In this document: piece after piece, positions 7,202-15,119 of the stretch
How the letters are laid out: every line of letters begins with the position of its first letter
Numbering within the stretch: position 1 is the stretch's first letter
Origin: a bacterium
GTDB taxonomy: Bacteria > Acidobacteriota > Polarisedimenticolia > Polarisedimenticolales > Polarisedimenticolaceae
Length of the DNA: 64,000 bases
Assembly (NCBI GenBank): GCA_024226515.1
Contig: JAAELQ010000239.1
Location: 115,650 to 179,649 of the forward strand
Direction: 5' to 3'
Notes under the pieces: generated by a model
Told to the model about the DNA's origin: nothing
What the model saw: the letters and a program-made list of their open reading frames with translations, nothing else
The model's database searches: none
Program-made: the position numbers and the translations under genes

Positions 7202-7323
7202 CGCTTTCCATTAGAGCGGACCGCGGATTCCCTGACAAGATCCAGCGTTTTCCGTGTTGTCGGCGAGGGCGTCCCAGGCGCCGCTTTCCGTTCGTCTACA
7301 TTCGAAACTGTTCGCCGCTTTTC
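7202..7323. promoter_or_regulatory. Divergent control region with four CGYTTTYC motifs
   Basis: The 259-base gap 7169-7427 holds CGCTTTCC (7202-7209), CGTTTTCC (7246-7253), CGCTTTCC (7282-7289) and CGCTTTTC (7316-7323), all in the same orientation and 34-44 bases apart. The second copy is part of GTTTTCCGTGT (7247-7257), the reverse complement of an 11-mer in the leader of the HTH-receiver gene. Candidate regulator sites for the two diverging arms. Confidence 0.35.
7210..7238 (-). promoter_or_regulatory. Sigma-70-type promoter for the sugar-transferase arm
   Basis: On the minus strand TTGTCA (plus 7233-7238), 17 bases, TCTAAT (plus 7210-7215): five of six consensus bases in each box. The start codon of the sugar transferase is about 40 bases downstream. 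Confidence 0.6.
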
Positions 7324-7325
7324 AC

Positions 7326-7352
7326 TTGACAGGGCCTGGACCGATGGATACT
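7326..7352 (+). promoter_or_regulatory. Candidate sigma-70 promoter for the exporter arm
   Basis: A perfect -35 TTGACA (7326-7331) with GATACT (7347-7352) as a weak -10 at 15-base spacing. It lies 76 bases before the start of the Wza-like gene. The -10 is uncertain. Confidence 0.4.
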
Positions 7353-7427
7353 TCTAGGGCGAGCCCATTGTTTTTGGGCCATATGGCACTCCCTGTCTAC
7401 CCGATTTATGAGGCCGTGCGACTGAAT

Positions 7428-8000
7428 ATGCAAAAATTCGTTTCGGCATTGGCGTTCCTGGCGATCCTGTGGCCCGCGGCCGTCGTTGCGGCGGAGGAGC
7501 CGGCCGCTCGTGCGGCGCGCCCCGCGTACAAGGTAGGAATCGAAGACGAGCTGCGCATCGTCACGTGGGACGAGCCGGCGTTGTCCCTGAACGTGAAGGT
7601 GCGGCCCGACGGCAAGATCACGGTCCCGCTGGTCAACGACGTGGACGTGGTCGGGAAGACCACGGACCAGATTCGCAGCGAGATCGCCCGGCGGCTCGCC
7701 GATTTCATCCGTGAGCCCAGCGTCACCGTGCTGGTGACGCAGATCAACAGCTTCCGCGTGTATTTCCTCGGTGAGGTCAACGCGCCGGGGGCGATCCAGT
7801 TCTATCAACCGACGAGGTTGCTGCAGGCAATCGCGACGGCGGGCGGTCTGACGCCCTTTGCCAAGAAGCAGATCACCGTGATTCGTGAGATCGGAGGCGT
7901 CGAGAAGCGCATTCCGATCGATTACAAACGTCTCGTTTCAGGCGACCTGGGTCAGGAGAACATCTTCCTCGCGCCCGGCGACATGTTGCTGTTCCATTGA
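7428..8000 (+). CDS. Polysaccharide export lipoprotein-like protein (Wza family)
   Basis: An outer-membrane/periplasmic polysaccharide export protein, 190 residues from the ATG at 7428. An N-terminal signal peptide (MQKFVSALAFLAILWPAAVV, cleavage near AEE) has no lipobox cysteine. It is followed by a Poly_export domain (YKVGIEDELRIVTWDEPALS, KVRPDGKITVPLVNDVDVVG) and an SLBB domain (FRVYFLGEVNAPGAIQF). It is shorter than E. coli Wza (about 380 residues) but similar to the single-SLBB proteins of exosortase-associated loci. Longer in-frame starts exist (7254, 7383), but only the 7428 start places the signal peptide at the N-terminus. First gene of the plus-strand exporter arm. Confidence 0.92.
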   Translation: MQKFVSALAFLAILWPAAVVAAEEPAARAARPAYKVGIEDELRIVTWDEPALSLNVKVRPDGKITVPLVNDVDVVGKTTDQIRSEIARRLADFIREPSVTVLVTQINSFRVYFLGEVNAPGAIQFYQPTRLLQAIATAGGLTPFAKKQITVIREIGGVEKRIPIDYKRLVSGDLGQENIFLAPGDMLLFH

Positions 8001-8029
8001 TCGGGAAGCACGGAGGTCTCGGAGTGTCC

Positions 8030-9214
8030 ATGGCGAGTCGAATGCTGGCGACGTTGTTGCTGCTGCTGCCCGGTGTCGCGCTCGGGCAGACACAGTTCAA
8101 TCCGTACTTCACGTTGCAGTACAACTACATCGACAACGCCATCTATCTCGAGGACGACATGGGGCAAGACACGTCGGATTCGACGATGTCTCTCGCCATC
8201 GCCCTGCCCGTGACCAGGACGTGGAAGACCGGTTCGTTCACGGTCCGTTACGAACCGACGATCGAGCGTTTCGACGAGTTCGACCAGTTCGACGATACGG
8301 CGCATCGCGCCAGCTTCCGGATGAACAACTCTCCCTCCGAGCTCTCCTCCATCTCCGTCGACGCCGGCTTCGACCACTCGCAGCAGCAGGGCGGAGTCGA
8401 ACTCGACGACCCGGACGCTCCTCCGCTGACCGAGCGCGTCGTGCGGCAGTCATTCCGCGCGGGCTTCGGCTACGACGGCCCGATCGGCCAGCGCTGGAAC
8501 TGGTCGGCCGACGCGCGCATCGCCGACACGCGTTACGACGAGGGGGACATCGGATCGGAGACGACGCTGGAGGATCGCACGACCTACTCGGCGGGGGTGG
8601 GTTTCGGACGCAGCACGACGCGGACCTCCAACATCGGCTTCAGCTACGAGCTGCGCCGCTTCGACCTCGAGCAGGACGACGAAACGTCGCACCTGGTCTC
8701 GTTCACCGCGAGAAGCGAACTGGGACGCAAGCTGTCTATCGACGGCGCGATCGGCGGCTTCTACAGCAAGGGCAGCGCCGCCGAGGGGCCCGGCGGCGAG
8801 GACGACGATTCGCGTGCCGGAGGGCAGCTCAACCTCGCGCTGGAGCGCGAGTTCAAGGACTCGCGACTGCGCGTCGACATCGATCACCGCCCGACCGACG
8901 GCGCCGCGCTGCAGGGCACCTCGACCAACACGGCGGCCGGCCTCTCGTACGCCGGATCCGCGTCGCAGAGCTGGTATTACGGCACCGCCGCGCGCTTCAC
9001 GCTACGTGACCCCAGCGACGACGACGAGGAGAGCGTCGACACGTTCTCGATCGGCGGGTGGCTGGAGCGCGGTTTGCTCCGTACCTTGGCAATAAGATTG
9101 ACCGGCAACTACTCCGACCAGGCCAGCGACAACCCGACTCTCGACGGGGAGTTCTACGAAGTGGGACTCGGCATCGTTTACTACCCGCGGGGACGCACCC
9201 AGGGAGCTAGGTGA
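8030..9214 (+). CDS. Outer-membrane beta-barrel protein of the exopolysaccharide locus
   Basis: A 394-residue secreted protein. The signal peptide MASRMLATLLLLLPGVALGQ is followed by alternating aromatic/hydrophobic strands separated by acidic turns (YFTLQYNYIDNAIYLEDD, FTVRYEPTIERFDEFDQF, NIGFSYELRRFDLEQ), ending in a strand with a penultimate aromatic pattern (YEVGLGIVYYPRG). This is the look of a 14-18-stranded barrel and resembles the TIGR03016-type protein found beside Wza-like and Wzz-like genes in exosortase-associated loci. The ATG at 8030 is preceded by GGAG and gives a clean signal peptide. It may form the secretion pore for the polymer together with the Wza-like protein (inference). 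Confidence 0.82.
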   Translation: MASRMLATLLLLLPGVALGQTQFNPYFTLQYNYIDNAIYLEDDMGQDTSDSTMSLAIALPVTRTWKTGSFTVRYEPTIERFDEFDQFDDTAHRASFRMNNSPSELSSISVDAGFDHSQQQGGVELDDPDAPPLTERVVRQSFRAGFGYDGPIGQRWNWSADARIADTRYDEGDIGSETTLEDRTTYSAGVGFGRSTTRTSNIGFSYELRRFDLEQDDETSHLVSFTARSELGRKLSIDGAIGGFYSKGSAAEGPGGEDDDSRAGGQLNLALEREFKDSRLRVDIDHRPTDGAALQGTSTNTAAGLSYAGSASQSWYYGTAARFTLRDPSDDDEESVDTFSIGGWLERGLLRTLAIRLTGNYSDQASDNPTLDGEFYEVGLGIVYYPRGRTQGAR

Positions 9215-10752
9215 GCGTGATGGAACCTCGCGACCAGAAAGCGATGATCTTCGAACTGACGGACGGCATCCTGCGTTCGTGGTGGACCGTCGTGGCCGGG
9301 ATCTTCTTCGGCCTCGCAGCCGCGACGCTGGCGCTGAACTTCATCCCGCGGGTCTACGAGGCGGGCACGAAGCTGCTCGTCGTGCCGCAGCAGGTCCCCG
9401 GCGAATTCATCAAGAGCACCGTGACCGAAGACATGACGCGCCGCGCGCACGCGCTGGGCGAACAGATTTTCGACGAGACGAACCTGCTCGAACCGCTGTC
9501 CAAGTATTACCGCGTGCCCGAGGACGACAAGGGTCGCCGCTCGCTGATCCGCGCCGTGCGCTCCCGCGCCGATCTGGGCATCAACGCGCGTGAGGGTCTG
9601 CTGTTCGTGACGTACCAGGACGGCGACCCGGAGCTCGCCGCGGCGATGGCGAACACGCTGACGCAGGTCTACATCGAGACGAGCAAGAAGTTTCGCACGG
9701 ATCAGGCCGAGGGCACGACGGACAGCGTCCGCGCGCGCGCCGAGGAGTACAAGACCGAGCTGGACAAGAAGCATGCCGAGCTGAACGGTTTCCTGCAGCA
9801 GCACTACGCCGAGACCGCCGAGTCGTACCCGGCGAACCTGCAACAGCTCGAGGCGCGACAGAACGACCTAGAGGCCTCCAGGACGAAGCAGGACGAGATC
9901 AATCGCGAGCTGCCGGTGCTGCGCGCGCGGCTGCGCAAGGCGCAGAACGCCCCGACCGGATCCGACCCGGACGCCGACGTCGCCGCCGTCGATCCGCTGA
10001 CGCAGCAACTCAGGCAGCGCAGGGCACAGCTCGACGCGCTGCTCGTCGACTATCAGGAGGCGCACCCGCAGGTGCAGCGCAAGAAGCGCGAGATCGAGGA
10101 CCTCGAGTCGCGCATCGCGGCACGGGACGCCACGGCCCCGCCCCAGACGCCGGACAGCCCGAAGCCGGCCGCGCCGCTGTCGCCGCTGGCCGCGCAGATC
10201 GCGTCGCTCGAGACCGATCTGGCCCGACTCGACCGAGATCAGCTCGGGATCCGGCGTGACATCGGCATGCTCGAACGGCGGATCGCCGCCACGCCGTCGG
10301 TGCAGACACGGCTGGAACAGCTGGTCTCCGAGCGCGATCTGCTGAGCACGAAGTTCCTCGAATTCCAGACCCATCTGGACACCGCCGAGGACGCCGAGAC
10401 GCTGGAGGCGTCGGAGCGCGCGCAGCAGATTCAGGTCGTTGAAGAGGCCATCGTCCCGACGCGGCCGATCCACCCGCAGCCGCTGAAGATCTACCTGGTG
10501 GGCGTGATGATCGGCTGCCTGTTGTTCGTCGGCCCGTTGCCGGCGCGCCGCCTGTTGAATCCCCTCGTCGCCTCCGAGGCCGGGATGCGCGAGTTCGAGG
10601 GCGTGCCGCTGCTGGTCACCATTCCTCGCATCATCACCGAAGAGGCTCGCGGTTTCGCCAGCCGACAACTGGCCAAGAATTTGAGTCTTTCCATTCTGGC
10701 GACGATCGTGTTCGCTGCCGTTTACGTCTACGTGAACGGAATCGGGGGCTGA
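9211..10752 (+). CDS. Wzz-type polysaccharide co-polymerase (chain-length determinant)
   Basis: A 513-residue inner-membrane polysaccharide co-polymerase controlling polymer chain length. There is an N-terminal membrane helix (about 28-48, VVAGIFFGLAAATLALNFIP), a long periplasmic coiled-coil region (about 160-390, rich in Glu/Lys/Arg/Gln), a second membrane helix (IYLVGVMIGCLLFVGPLP, about 428-445) and a further hydrophobic C-terminal segment. The GTG start at 9211 overlaps the preceding stop (GTGA) and has AGGGAG four bases upstream; an ATG at 9220 is the alternative. It is separate from its tyrosine kinase partner, encoded next. Confidence 0.92.
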   Translation: MSVMEPRDQKAMIFELTDGILRSWWTVVAGIFFGLAAATLALNFIPRVYEAGTKLLVVPQQVPGEFIKSTVTEDMTRRAHALGEQIFDETNLLEPLSKYYRVPEDDKGRRSLIRAVRSRADLGINAREGLLFVTYQDGDPELAAAMANTLTQVYIETSKKFRTDQAEGTTDSVRARAEEYKTELDKKHAELNGFLQQHYAETAESYPANLQQLEARQNDLEASRTKQDEINRELPVLRARLRKAQNAPTGSDPDADVAAVDPLTQQLRQRRAQLDALLVDYQEAHPQVQRKKREIEDLESRIAARDATAPPQTPDSPKPAAPLSPLAAQIASLETDLARLDRDQLGIRRDIGMLERRIAATPSVQTRLEQLVSERDLLSTKFLEFQTHLDTAEDAETLEASERAQQIQVVEEAIVPTRPIHPQPLKIYLVGVMIGCLLFVGPLPARRLLNPLVASEAGMREFEGVPLLVTIPRIITEEARGFASRQLAKNLSLSILATIVFAAVYVYVNGIGG

Positions 10753-10753
10753 C

Positions 10754-11581
10754 ATGAGCTCGGAGCGTGGCACGGTTTCGCGAATTCGATTCTCCGGCAA
10801 AGCCGGATCGACGCCTCCCGCGGTTCGTCCGGGCGGCGAGAAAATCGCTGCGGGGGTTCCGTTGGTCAAACTGATCAAGCGCAAGCTCGCCGTGACTCCG
10901 GACGTGGCCATGCTGAGCCATCCGCGCTCGATCGCGGCGGAACGTTTCCGGAGACTCAAGACGTTGCTGTCTCACGACGACGAGGACGGTCGGGTCCAGG
11001 TCATCGTGGTGTCGAGCGCCGCACCGTCGGAGGGCAAGTCGCTCGTGTCGCTCAACCTGGCGCTGGCCTTCGCGGCGGATCAGCAGGGTCACGTGTTGTT
11101 GCTCGACGCGGACCTGCGACGACCCACGATCGAGAAGCGCCTGACGCCCGAGCCGCGACTCGGCCTGTCCGAGATCCTCACCGGCCAGGTCGAGCTGGAC
11201 CATGCGGTGATCGAGCTCGACAACTCGCCGTTGCACGTGCTGCCGGCCGGTCCGGCCCCGGCCGATCCCGTGGAGCTGCTCAACTCGGACTACGCACGGG
11301 TCCTGGTGTCCACGCTGCGCAAGCGCTACCAGCACATCATCATCGACACGCCGCCGATCGTCCCGTTCGCCGATGCCGACGTCGTCGGATCGATGAGCGA
11401 CGGCGTACTGATCGTCGCACGCGCCGGGTCCACGCGGCGCGCGCTGCTGCACCAGGCGCTCGAGGCCGTGACTTCCACGCGTGTTCTCGGAACCGTGCTG
11501 AACGACGTGACCAAGAACCTCGCCGATCGCGGCAACTACTACTACGACAAGAAGTACTACGAGCACTACAACCGGGATTGA
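10754..11581 (+). CDS. Bacterial tyrosine autokinase (CpsD/Wzc cytoplasmic-domain type)
   Basis: A 275-residue BY-kinase partner of the Wzz-like protein. It has Walker A SAAPSEGKS (89-97), Walker A' DADLRRP (118-124) and Walker B-like IIIDTPPIVPFADAD. The C-terminus is a tyrosine cluster (NYYYDKKYYEHYNRD, 261-275), the usual autophosphorylation site. Cycling of this cluster normally controls co-polymerase/polymerase assembly. It starts 1 base after the Wzz stop (TGACATG). Confidence 0.94.
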   Translation: MSSERGTVSRIRFSGKAGSTPPAVRPGGEKIAAGVPLVKLIKRKLAVTPDVAMLSHPRSIAAERFRRLKTLLSHDDEDGRVQVIVVSSAAPSEGKSLVSLNLALAFAADQQGHVLLLDADLRRPTIEKRLTPEPRLGLSEILTGQVELDHAVIELDNSPLHVLPAGPAPADPVELLNSDYARVLVSTLRKRYQHIIIDTPPIVPFADADVVGSMSDGVLIVARAGSTRRALLHQALEAVTSTRVLGTVLNDVTKNLADRGNYYYDKKYYEHYNRD

Positions 11582-11583
11582 TC

Positions 11584-12615
11584 GTGTCGCGCGACGAAAC
11601 GACAACCGAACCGAGCAGCGCCCACCCGCGACGCGTCGTGGCGCTGGGCGGAGGGACGGGTCTCCCCGCGGTTCTGCGCGGTCTGCGCGATCGCGTGACG
11701 CGCGGCGTCGTCGAGGAGTTGACGGCCGTCGTGGCGATGAGCGACGACGGCGGAAGCTCGGGCCGGCTGCGTCGCACGCGCGGCATGCCGCCGCCCGGAG
11801 ACGTACGCAATTGCCTCGTCGCGCTGTCCGAGGACGAGGACTTGCTGGCCGGCCTGTTTCAACACCGCTACGAGGGCAGCGAGGAACTCGGCGGCCACAA
11901 TCTGGGCAACCTGATCCTCGCGGCGCTGGCCGAGCAGACGGGAAGCTTCCTCAGCGCGGTCGAGATGTCGAGCCGCGTGCTGCGCACGGCGGGCAGGATC
12001 CTTCCGGTCACGCACGACGACGTGCATCTGGTGGCGACGCTCGAGGACGGGTCGCGAATCGACGGCGAGTCGCTGATCGAAACGACGCACCGGCGCATCC
12101 GTTCCGTGCGGCTCGATCCCCACGGCGCGCGGCCCACGCCGGGTGTCGTCGAGGCGATCCGCGAGGCCGACCTGGTCGTCATCGGTCCGGGAAGTCTGTT
12201 CACCAGCGTCCTGCCGACGCTGGTGCTGGAAGAGATCTCGACGGCGATGCGCGAAACCTCGGCGGTGCGAACGCTGGTCGGCAACCTGGTCAGCGAGCGC
12301 GGTGCGGACTCGGGCCTCGAAGTCCTCGATCACCGACGCATCATCGAGCAGCACGCGGGCGGCCGCATCGTCGACGCCGTGCTGGTCAACGAAGCGACGG
12401 TCGAGTCCGAGACTCTGCAGCGTTACAAGGACGAAGGGGCCACCCCCTTGACGCCGCCCGATCCGACCTCGGGCGACGTGCACGTCGTGCGCCGAAACCT
12501 GCTGGCTCCCGGCGCCAAGCTGCGGCACGACCCCGCGGCGACGACGGCCGGACTGGTTCGAGCGTGGTGTGACCTCGCGCTCCAAGCCGGTGTCCGGGGG
12601 CGGGGAGTGGCATGA
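11584..12615 (+). CDS. YvcK/CofD-like family protein
   Basis: A 343-residue protein of the YvcK family (UDP-GlcNAc-binding proteins linked to cell-wall precursor and gluconeogenic control), related in fold to CofD. Signature segments are VVALGGGTGLPAVLRGLR, VVAMSDDGGSSGRLR, GDVRNCLVAL, GGHNLGNL and DLVVIGPGSLFTSVLP. The GTG at 11584 has GGGA six bases upstream; a TTG at 11578 overlapping the BY-kinase stop is also possible. It usually sits beside whiA/rapZ in other bacteria. Here it is embedded in an exopolysaccharide operon, which suggests precursor (UDP-GlcNAc) sensing tied to polymer synthesis (inference). Confidence 0.9.
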   Translation: MSRDETTTEPSSAHPRRVVALGGGTGLPAVLRGLRDRVTRGVVEELTAVVAMSDDGGSSGRLRRTRGMPPPGDVRNCLVALSEDEDLLAGLFQHRYEGSEELGGHNLGNLILAALAEQTGSFLSAVEMSSRVLRTAGRILPVTHDDVHLVATLEDGSRIDGESLIETTHRRIRSVRLDPHGARPTPGVVEAIREADLVVIGPGSLFTSVLPTLVLEEISTAMRETSAVRTLVGNLVSERGADSGLEVLDHRRIIEQHAGGRIVDAVLVNEATVESETLQRYKDEGATPLTPPDPTSGDVHVVRRNLLAPGAKLRHDPAATTAGLVRAWCDLALQAGVRGRGVA

Positions 12616-12836
12616 AGGGTACGTGGGAGGTGCCGATGCACATGAACGTTCGCGAGCCGGACGAGATCCTGACCAGCCGCGAGGCGCGCGAGCTGCTCAA
12701 GATCGGACGCACCAAACTGTGGGAGCTGACGAAGAACAACGCCATCCCGGCATACCGCGTGGGTGAGGGGCGTTCGGCCGATCTGCGCTACAAGCGTTCG
12801 GAGCTGATGGCCTGGCTCGAACAAAACCGAGTCTAG
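12612..12836 (+). CDS. Small excisionase-type HTH DNA-binding protein
   Basis: A 74-residue protein that is essentially one MerR/Xis-type winged helix: ILTSREARELLKIGRTKLWE, followed by the wing (YRVGEGRSADLRYKRSELMAWLEQ). The ATG overlaps the yvcK stop (ATGA). It is related in type to the N-terminal module of the HTH-receiver protein at 3760, but no phage or integrase gene is near, so it is more likely a locus regulator than an excisionase. Confidence 0.85.
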   Translation: MKGTWEVPMHMNVREPDEILTSREARELLKIGRTKLWELTKNNAIPAYRVGEGRSADLRYKRSELMAWLEQNRV

Positions 12837-12847
12837 GAGGAGCCCGA

Positions 12848-12877
12848 ATGCTGGCGATGACTCGGACAGGCTCCTGA
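12848..12877 (+). CDS. Putative 9-residue leader peptide before the deacetylase
   Basis: ATG at 12848 is preceded by a perfect AGGAGG (12837-12842) five bases away, and the frame encodes MLAMTRTGS before TGA at 12875-12877. The deacetylase GTG start lies two bases later in another frame and has no good ribosome-binding site of its own. Translational coupling from this mini-ORF is plausible. Confidence 0.35.
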   Translation: MLAMTRTGS

Positions 12878-12879
12878 CC

Positions 12880-13770
12880 GTGCCTCTCCCCAACGACAAA
12901 CGAACCCCGACCCTCAACGCGTTCTCGGTGGACGTGGAGGAGCATTTTCAGGTCTCGGCCTTCGCGCGCGTCGTGCGTCGCGATGGCTGGGACTCGCGCC
13001 CCAGCCGTGTCGAGGCCAACACCGATCGAATCCTGGACCTGCTCGACGAGTACGACGTGAAGGGCACGTTCTTCATCCTGGGCTGGGTCGGAGAGCGCCG
13101 CCCGCAGCTCGTGCGCCGTATCGCCGAGCGCGGGCACGAGATCGGCTCGCACGGCTACAGTCATCGACTGATCTACACGCAGACACCCGACGAGTTTCGC
13201 GACGAGGCGGTGCGCGCCAAGCGCCTGCTCGAGGATGCGTGCGGTTGCGAGGTGCGCGGTCACCGGGCCGCGTCGTTCTCGATCACGCGCCAGAGCCTGT
13301 GGGCGCTCGACATCCTGGTCGAGGCCGGCTTCGCGTACGACTCGAGCCTGTTCCCGGTGGTGCACGACCTGTACGGCATCCCGGGGGCCCCACGCGGGAT
13401 CTGCCGCCTGAAGACGCCGGCGGGAACGACGATTCTCGAGGTCCCGCCGTCGACGCTACGCCTCGGCAAGGCGATCGTCCCCGTGGCCGGCGGCGGTTAC
13501 TTTCGCATCTACCCCTACTGGGTTACGCGCCGTGCCGTGCGCAGGCTGAACCGCGACGAGTCGATGCCCGCCATCGTCTACCTCCATCCGTGGGAGGTCG
13601 ATCCGGGGCAGCCGCGCATCCAGGCGCCGATCAAGTCGAGGTTGCGCCACTACAGTCGGTTGCACACCACCGAACCGAAGCTGCGCCGTCTGTTCCGTGA
13701 GTTTTCTTTCGGCCCGATGCAGGCCGTGATCGACCGCGAGCGCAGCATTCCCCAGCGGCTCGTGGCCTGA
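12880..13770 (+). CDS. Polysaccharide deacetylase (exosortase-locus type)
   Basis: A carbohydrate-esterase-4 (NodB-fold) deacetylase, 296 residues, expected to remove N- or O-acetyl groups from the exopolysaccharide. The metal/catalytic motifs are VDVEEHF (D18, E20/E21) and SHGYSH (H91, H95), with RAASFSI downstream. The C-terminal region (YFRIYPYWVTRRAVRRL, YLHPWEVD) matches the DUF3473-type extension of exosortase-associated deacetylases. No signal peptide is seen, as is usual in this branch. The GTG start follows a small leader ORF. Confidence 0.93.
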   Translation: MPLPNDKRTPTLNAFSVDVEEHFQVSAFARVVRRDGWDSRPSRVEANTDRILDLLDEYDVKGTFFILGWVGERRPQLVRRIAERGHEIGSHGYSHRLIYTQTPDEFRDEAVRAKRLLEDACGCEVRGHRAASFSITRQSLWALDILVEAGFAYDSSLFPVVHDLYGIPGAPRGICRLKTPAGTTILEVPPSTLRLGKAIVPVAGGGYFRIYPYWVTRRAVRRLNRDESMPAIVYLHPWEVDPGQPRIQAPIKSRLRHYSRLHTTEPKLRRLFREFSFGPMQAVIDRERSIPQRLVA

Positions 13771-13790
13771 CCGGGCCGCGACGAGGCGAG

Positions 13791-14870
13791 ATGTCCGAAA
13801 CGGAGCACAGCGAGCGCGGCGGCGGGCGGCCGAGGCTGACCGTCGTGCTTCCGGTGCGCAACGAAGAGCGCTTCATCGCCGATACGCTGGCCCAGCTGCA
13901 GCGCCAGGAGTTTCCGCGCGACGACGTCGAGTTTCTCGTCTGCGACGGGTACAGCGACGACCGGACGCGCGAGATCGTGCGCGAGCTCGCGGCCGCGGAT
14001 CCGCGGATCCGCTTGCTCGATAATCCGGGCCGGCGCAGCTCGGCCGGCCGCAACGTCGGTTTCCGCGCCGCACGGGGCGAGTTCGTGCTGGTGATCGACG
14101 GCCACGTGCAGATCCCCGACGGGCGCCTGCTGGCCAACGTCGTGCGTCGCTTCGACGCGTCGGGCGCCGATTGCCTGGGCCGGCCGCAGCCGCTGATCGC
14201 CGAGCCGGGGCAGCCCTGGGCCGAGGCGATCGTGCTCGCCCGCGCCGGCCGTCTCGGGCACAGCCCGGAGTCCTTCATCTACAGCGACTACGAGGGCTTC
14301 GCCTCGGCGGCGAGCATGGGCGCCGCCTATCGTCGTTCCGTGTTCGACCGCATCGGTTACGTCGACGAGTCGTTCGACGCCTGCGAGGACCTGGAGTTCA
14401 ACACGCGCGTCGACGCGGCGGGCCTGCGTTGCTTCACCGCGACCGATCTCACGGTGCGTTACTACGCGCGCAACTCGCCGCGCGCATTGTTCAAGCAGCT
14501 GTTTCGCTACGGCTTCGGGCGCTATCGCTACCTGCGCCGCCACCCGCGGCGTACGAGCCCGGGGCAGCTCGTCCCGGCGGCGCTCGTCGCCGGGTTCGCG
14601 GCCCTGCCACTGCTGATCTGGCTGCTTCCGCCCATCGGTTGGATCGACCTCGGCCTGGTCTCGCTGTACCTGCTGGCGGTGTTCGCCAGCGCCGCCGCCG
14701 CGTTGCGGCACGGCGTCGGCGCCGCGCTGCGCATGCTGGTCGTGATCCCGACGATCCACTTCGCCACGGGGATCGGTTTCCTGTCGTCCATGCTGCGCGG
14801 TGCTCGGCTCGGTCGGGGCGGCACGCCGGTGGGCGGCCTGCCCGACACGGGCCCGGGGCGAGACGCGTGA
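13791..14870 (+). CDS. Family 2 glycosyltransferase, membrane-anchored
   Basis: A 359-residue GT-A glycosyltransferase. The N-terminal domain contains TVVLPVRNEERFIADTL, CDGYSDDRT and the DxD-like VLVIDGHVQ (about residues 12-105), with EDLEFNTRV as the acceptor-site ED motif. The C-terminus has two or three membrane helices (about 255-345: LVAGFAALPLLIWLLPPIGW, then LYLLAVFASAAAAL). Domain order and tail resemble ExoA-type exopolysaccharide glycosyltransferases. GAGG lies 4-7 bases upstream of the ATG. Confidence 0.9.
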   Translation: MSETEHSERGGGRPRLTVVLPVRNEERFIADTLAQLQRQEFPRDDVEFLVCDGYSDDRTREIVRELAAADPRIRLLDNPGRRSSAGRNVGFRAARGEFVLVIDGHVQIPDGRLLANVVRRFDASGADCLGRPQPLIAEPGQPWAEAIVLARAGRLGHSPESFIYSDYEGFASAASMGAAYRRSVFDRIGYVDESFDACEDLEFNTRVDAAGLRCFTATDLTVRYYARNSPRALFKQLFRYGFGRYRYLRRHPRRTSPGQLVPAALVAGFAALPLLIWLLPPIGWIDLGLVSLYLLAVFASAAAALRHGVGAALRMLVVIPTIHFATGIGFLSSMLRGARLGRGGTPVGGLPDTGPGRDA

Positions 14871-15115
14871 ACCGGCACCGGTTGTTTCGGCGGCACGCGA
14901 CCACGACCGCTCTGATGCCGGTGCCGATGTTGATATTGATGTCGTTCTATGGTTTGTTCGCGCACACGTTGTATCGTTCCTATTGGTTGTTGATCCCGGC
15001 GCTTCAGGCGGTGACGCTTTCGCTCGTGGAACGCGGGTCGTTGACGCAGCCGGAATCACGCGTTCGTCGACCCGCGGGACTGCGCCCGGCGGCGGGCCGG
15101 CGCTCGGAGGCCTGA
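14867..15115 (+). pseudogene. Fragment resembling the C-terminus of an O-antigen ligase/polymerase
   Basis: An 82-codon frame starting with a GTG that overlaps the previous stop (GTGA). Its central segment FYGLFAHTLYRSYWLLIPAL aligns with the last membrane helix of the ligase encoded at 30599 (FYGLFGHTLYKFYWMLLYGL). The rest of such a protein (ten or more helices) is absent, so it is most simply a decayed, mostly deleted wzy/waaL-like gene. A functional single-helix protein cannot be excluded, because the frame is intact, coupled to its neighbours and carries GGAGG for the next gene near its end. Confidence 0.5.
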
Positions 15116-15119
15116 CGTC

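Noticed and set aside
5808..7238. N-terminal extension of the HprK-like frame up to 7238
   Set aside because: The sequence is the shifted frame of the sugar-transferase gene, Arg/Gly-rich and motif-free. The TTG at 5807 overlapping the upstream stop is the better start.
12612..12836. Small Xis-like HTH gene as evidence of a prophage
   Set aside because: No integrase, phage structural gene or attachment repeat is nearby, and it is translationally coupled to yvcK inside a biosynthetic operon.
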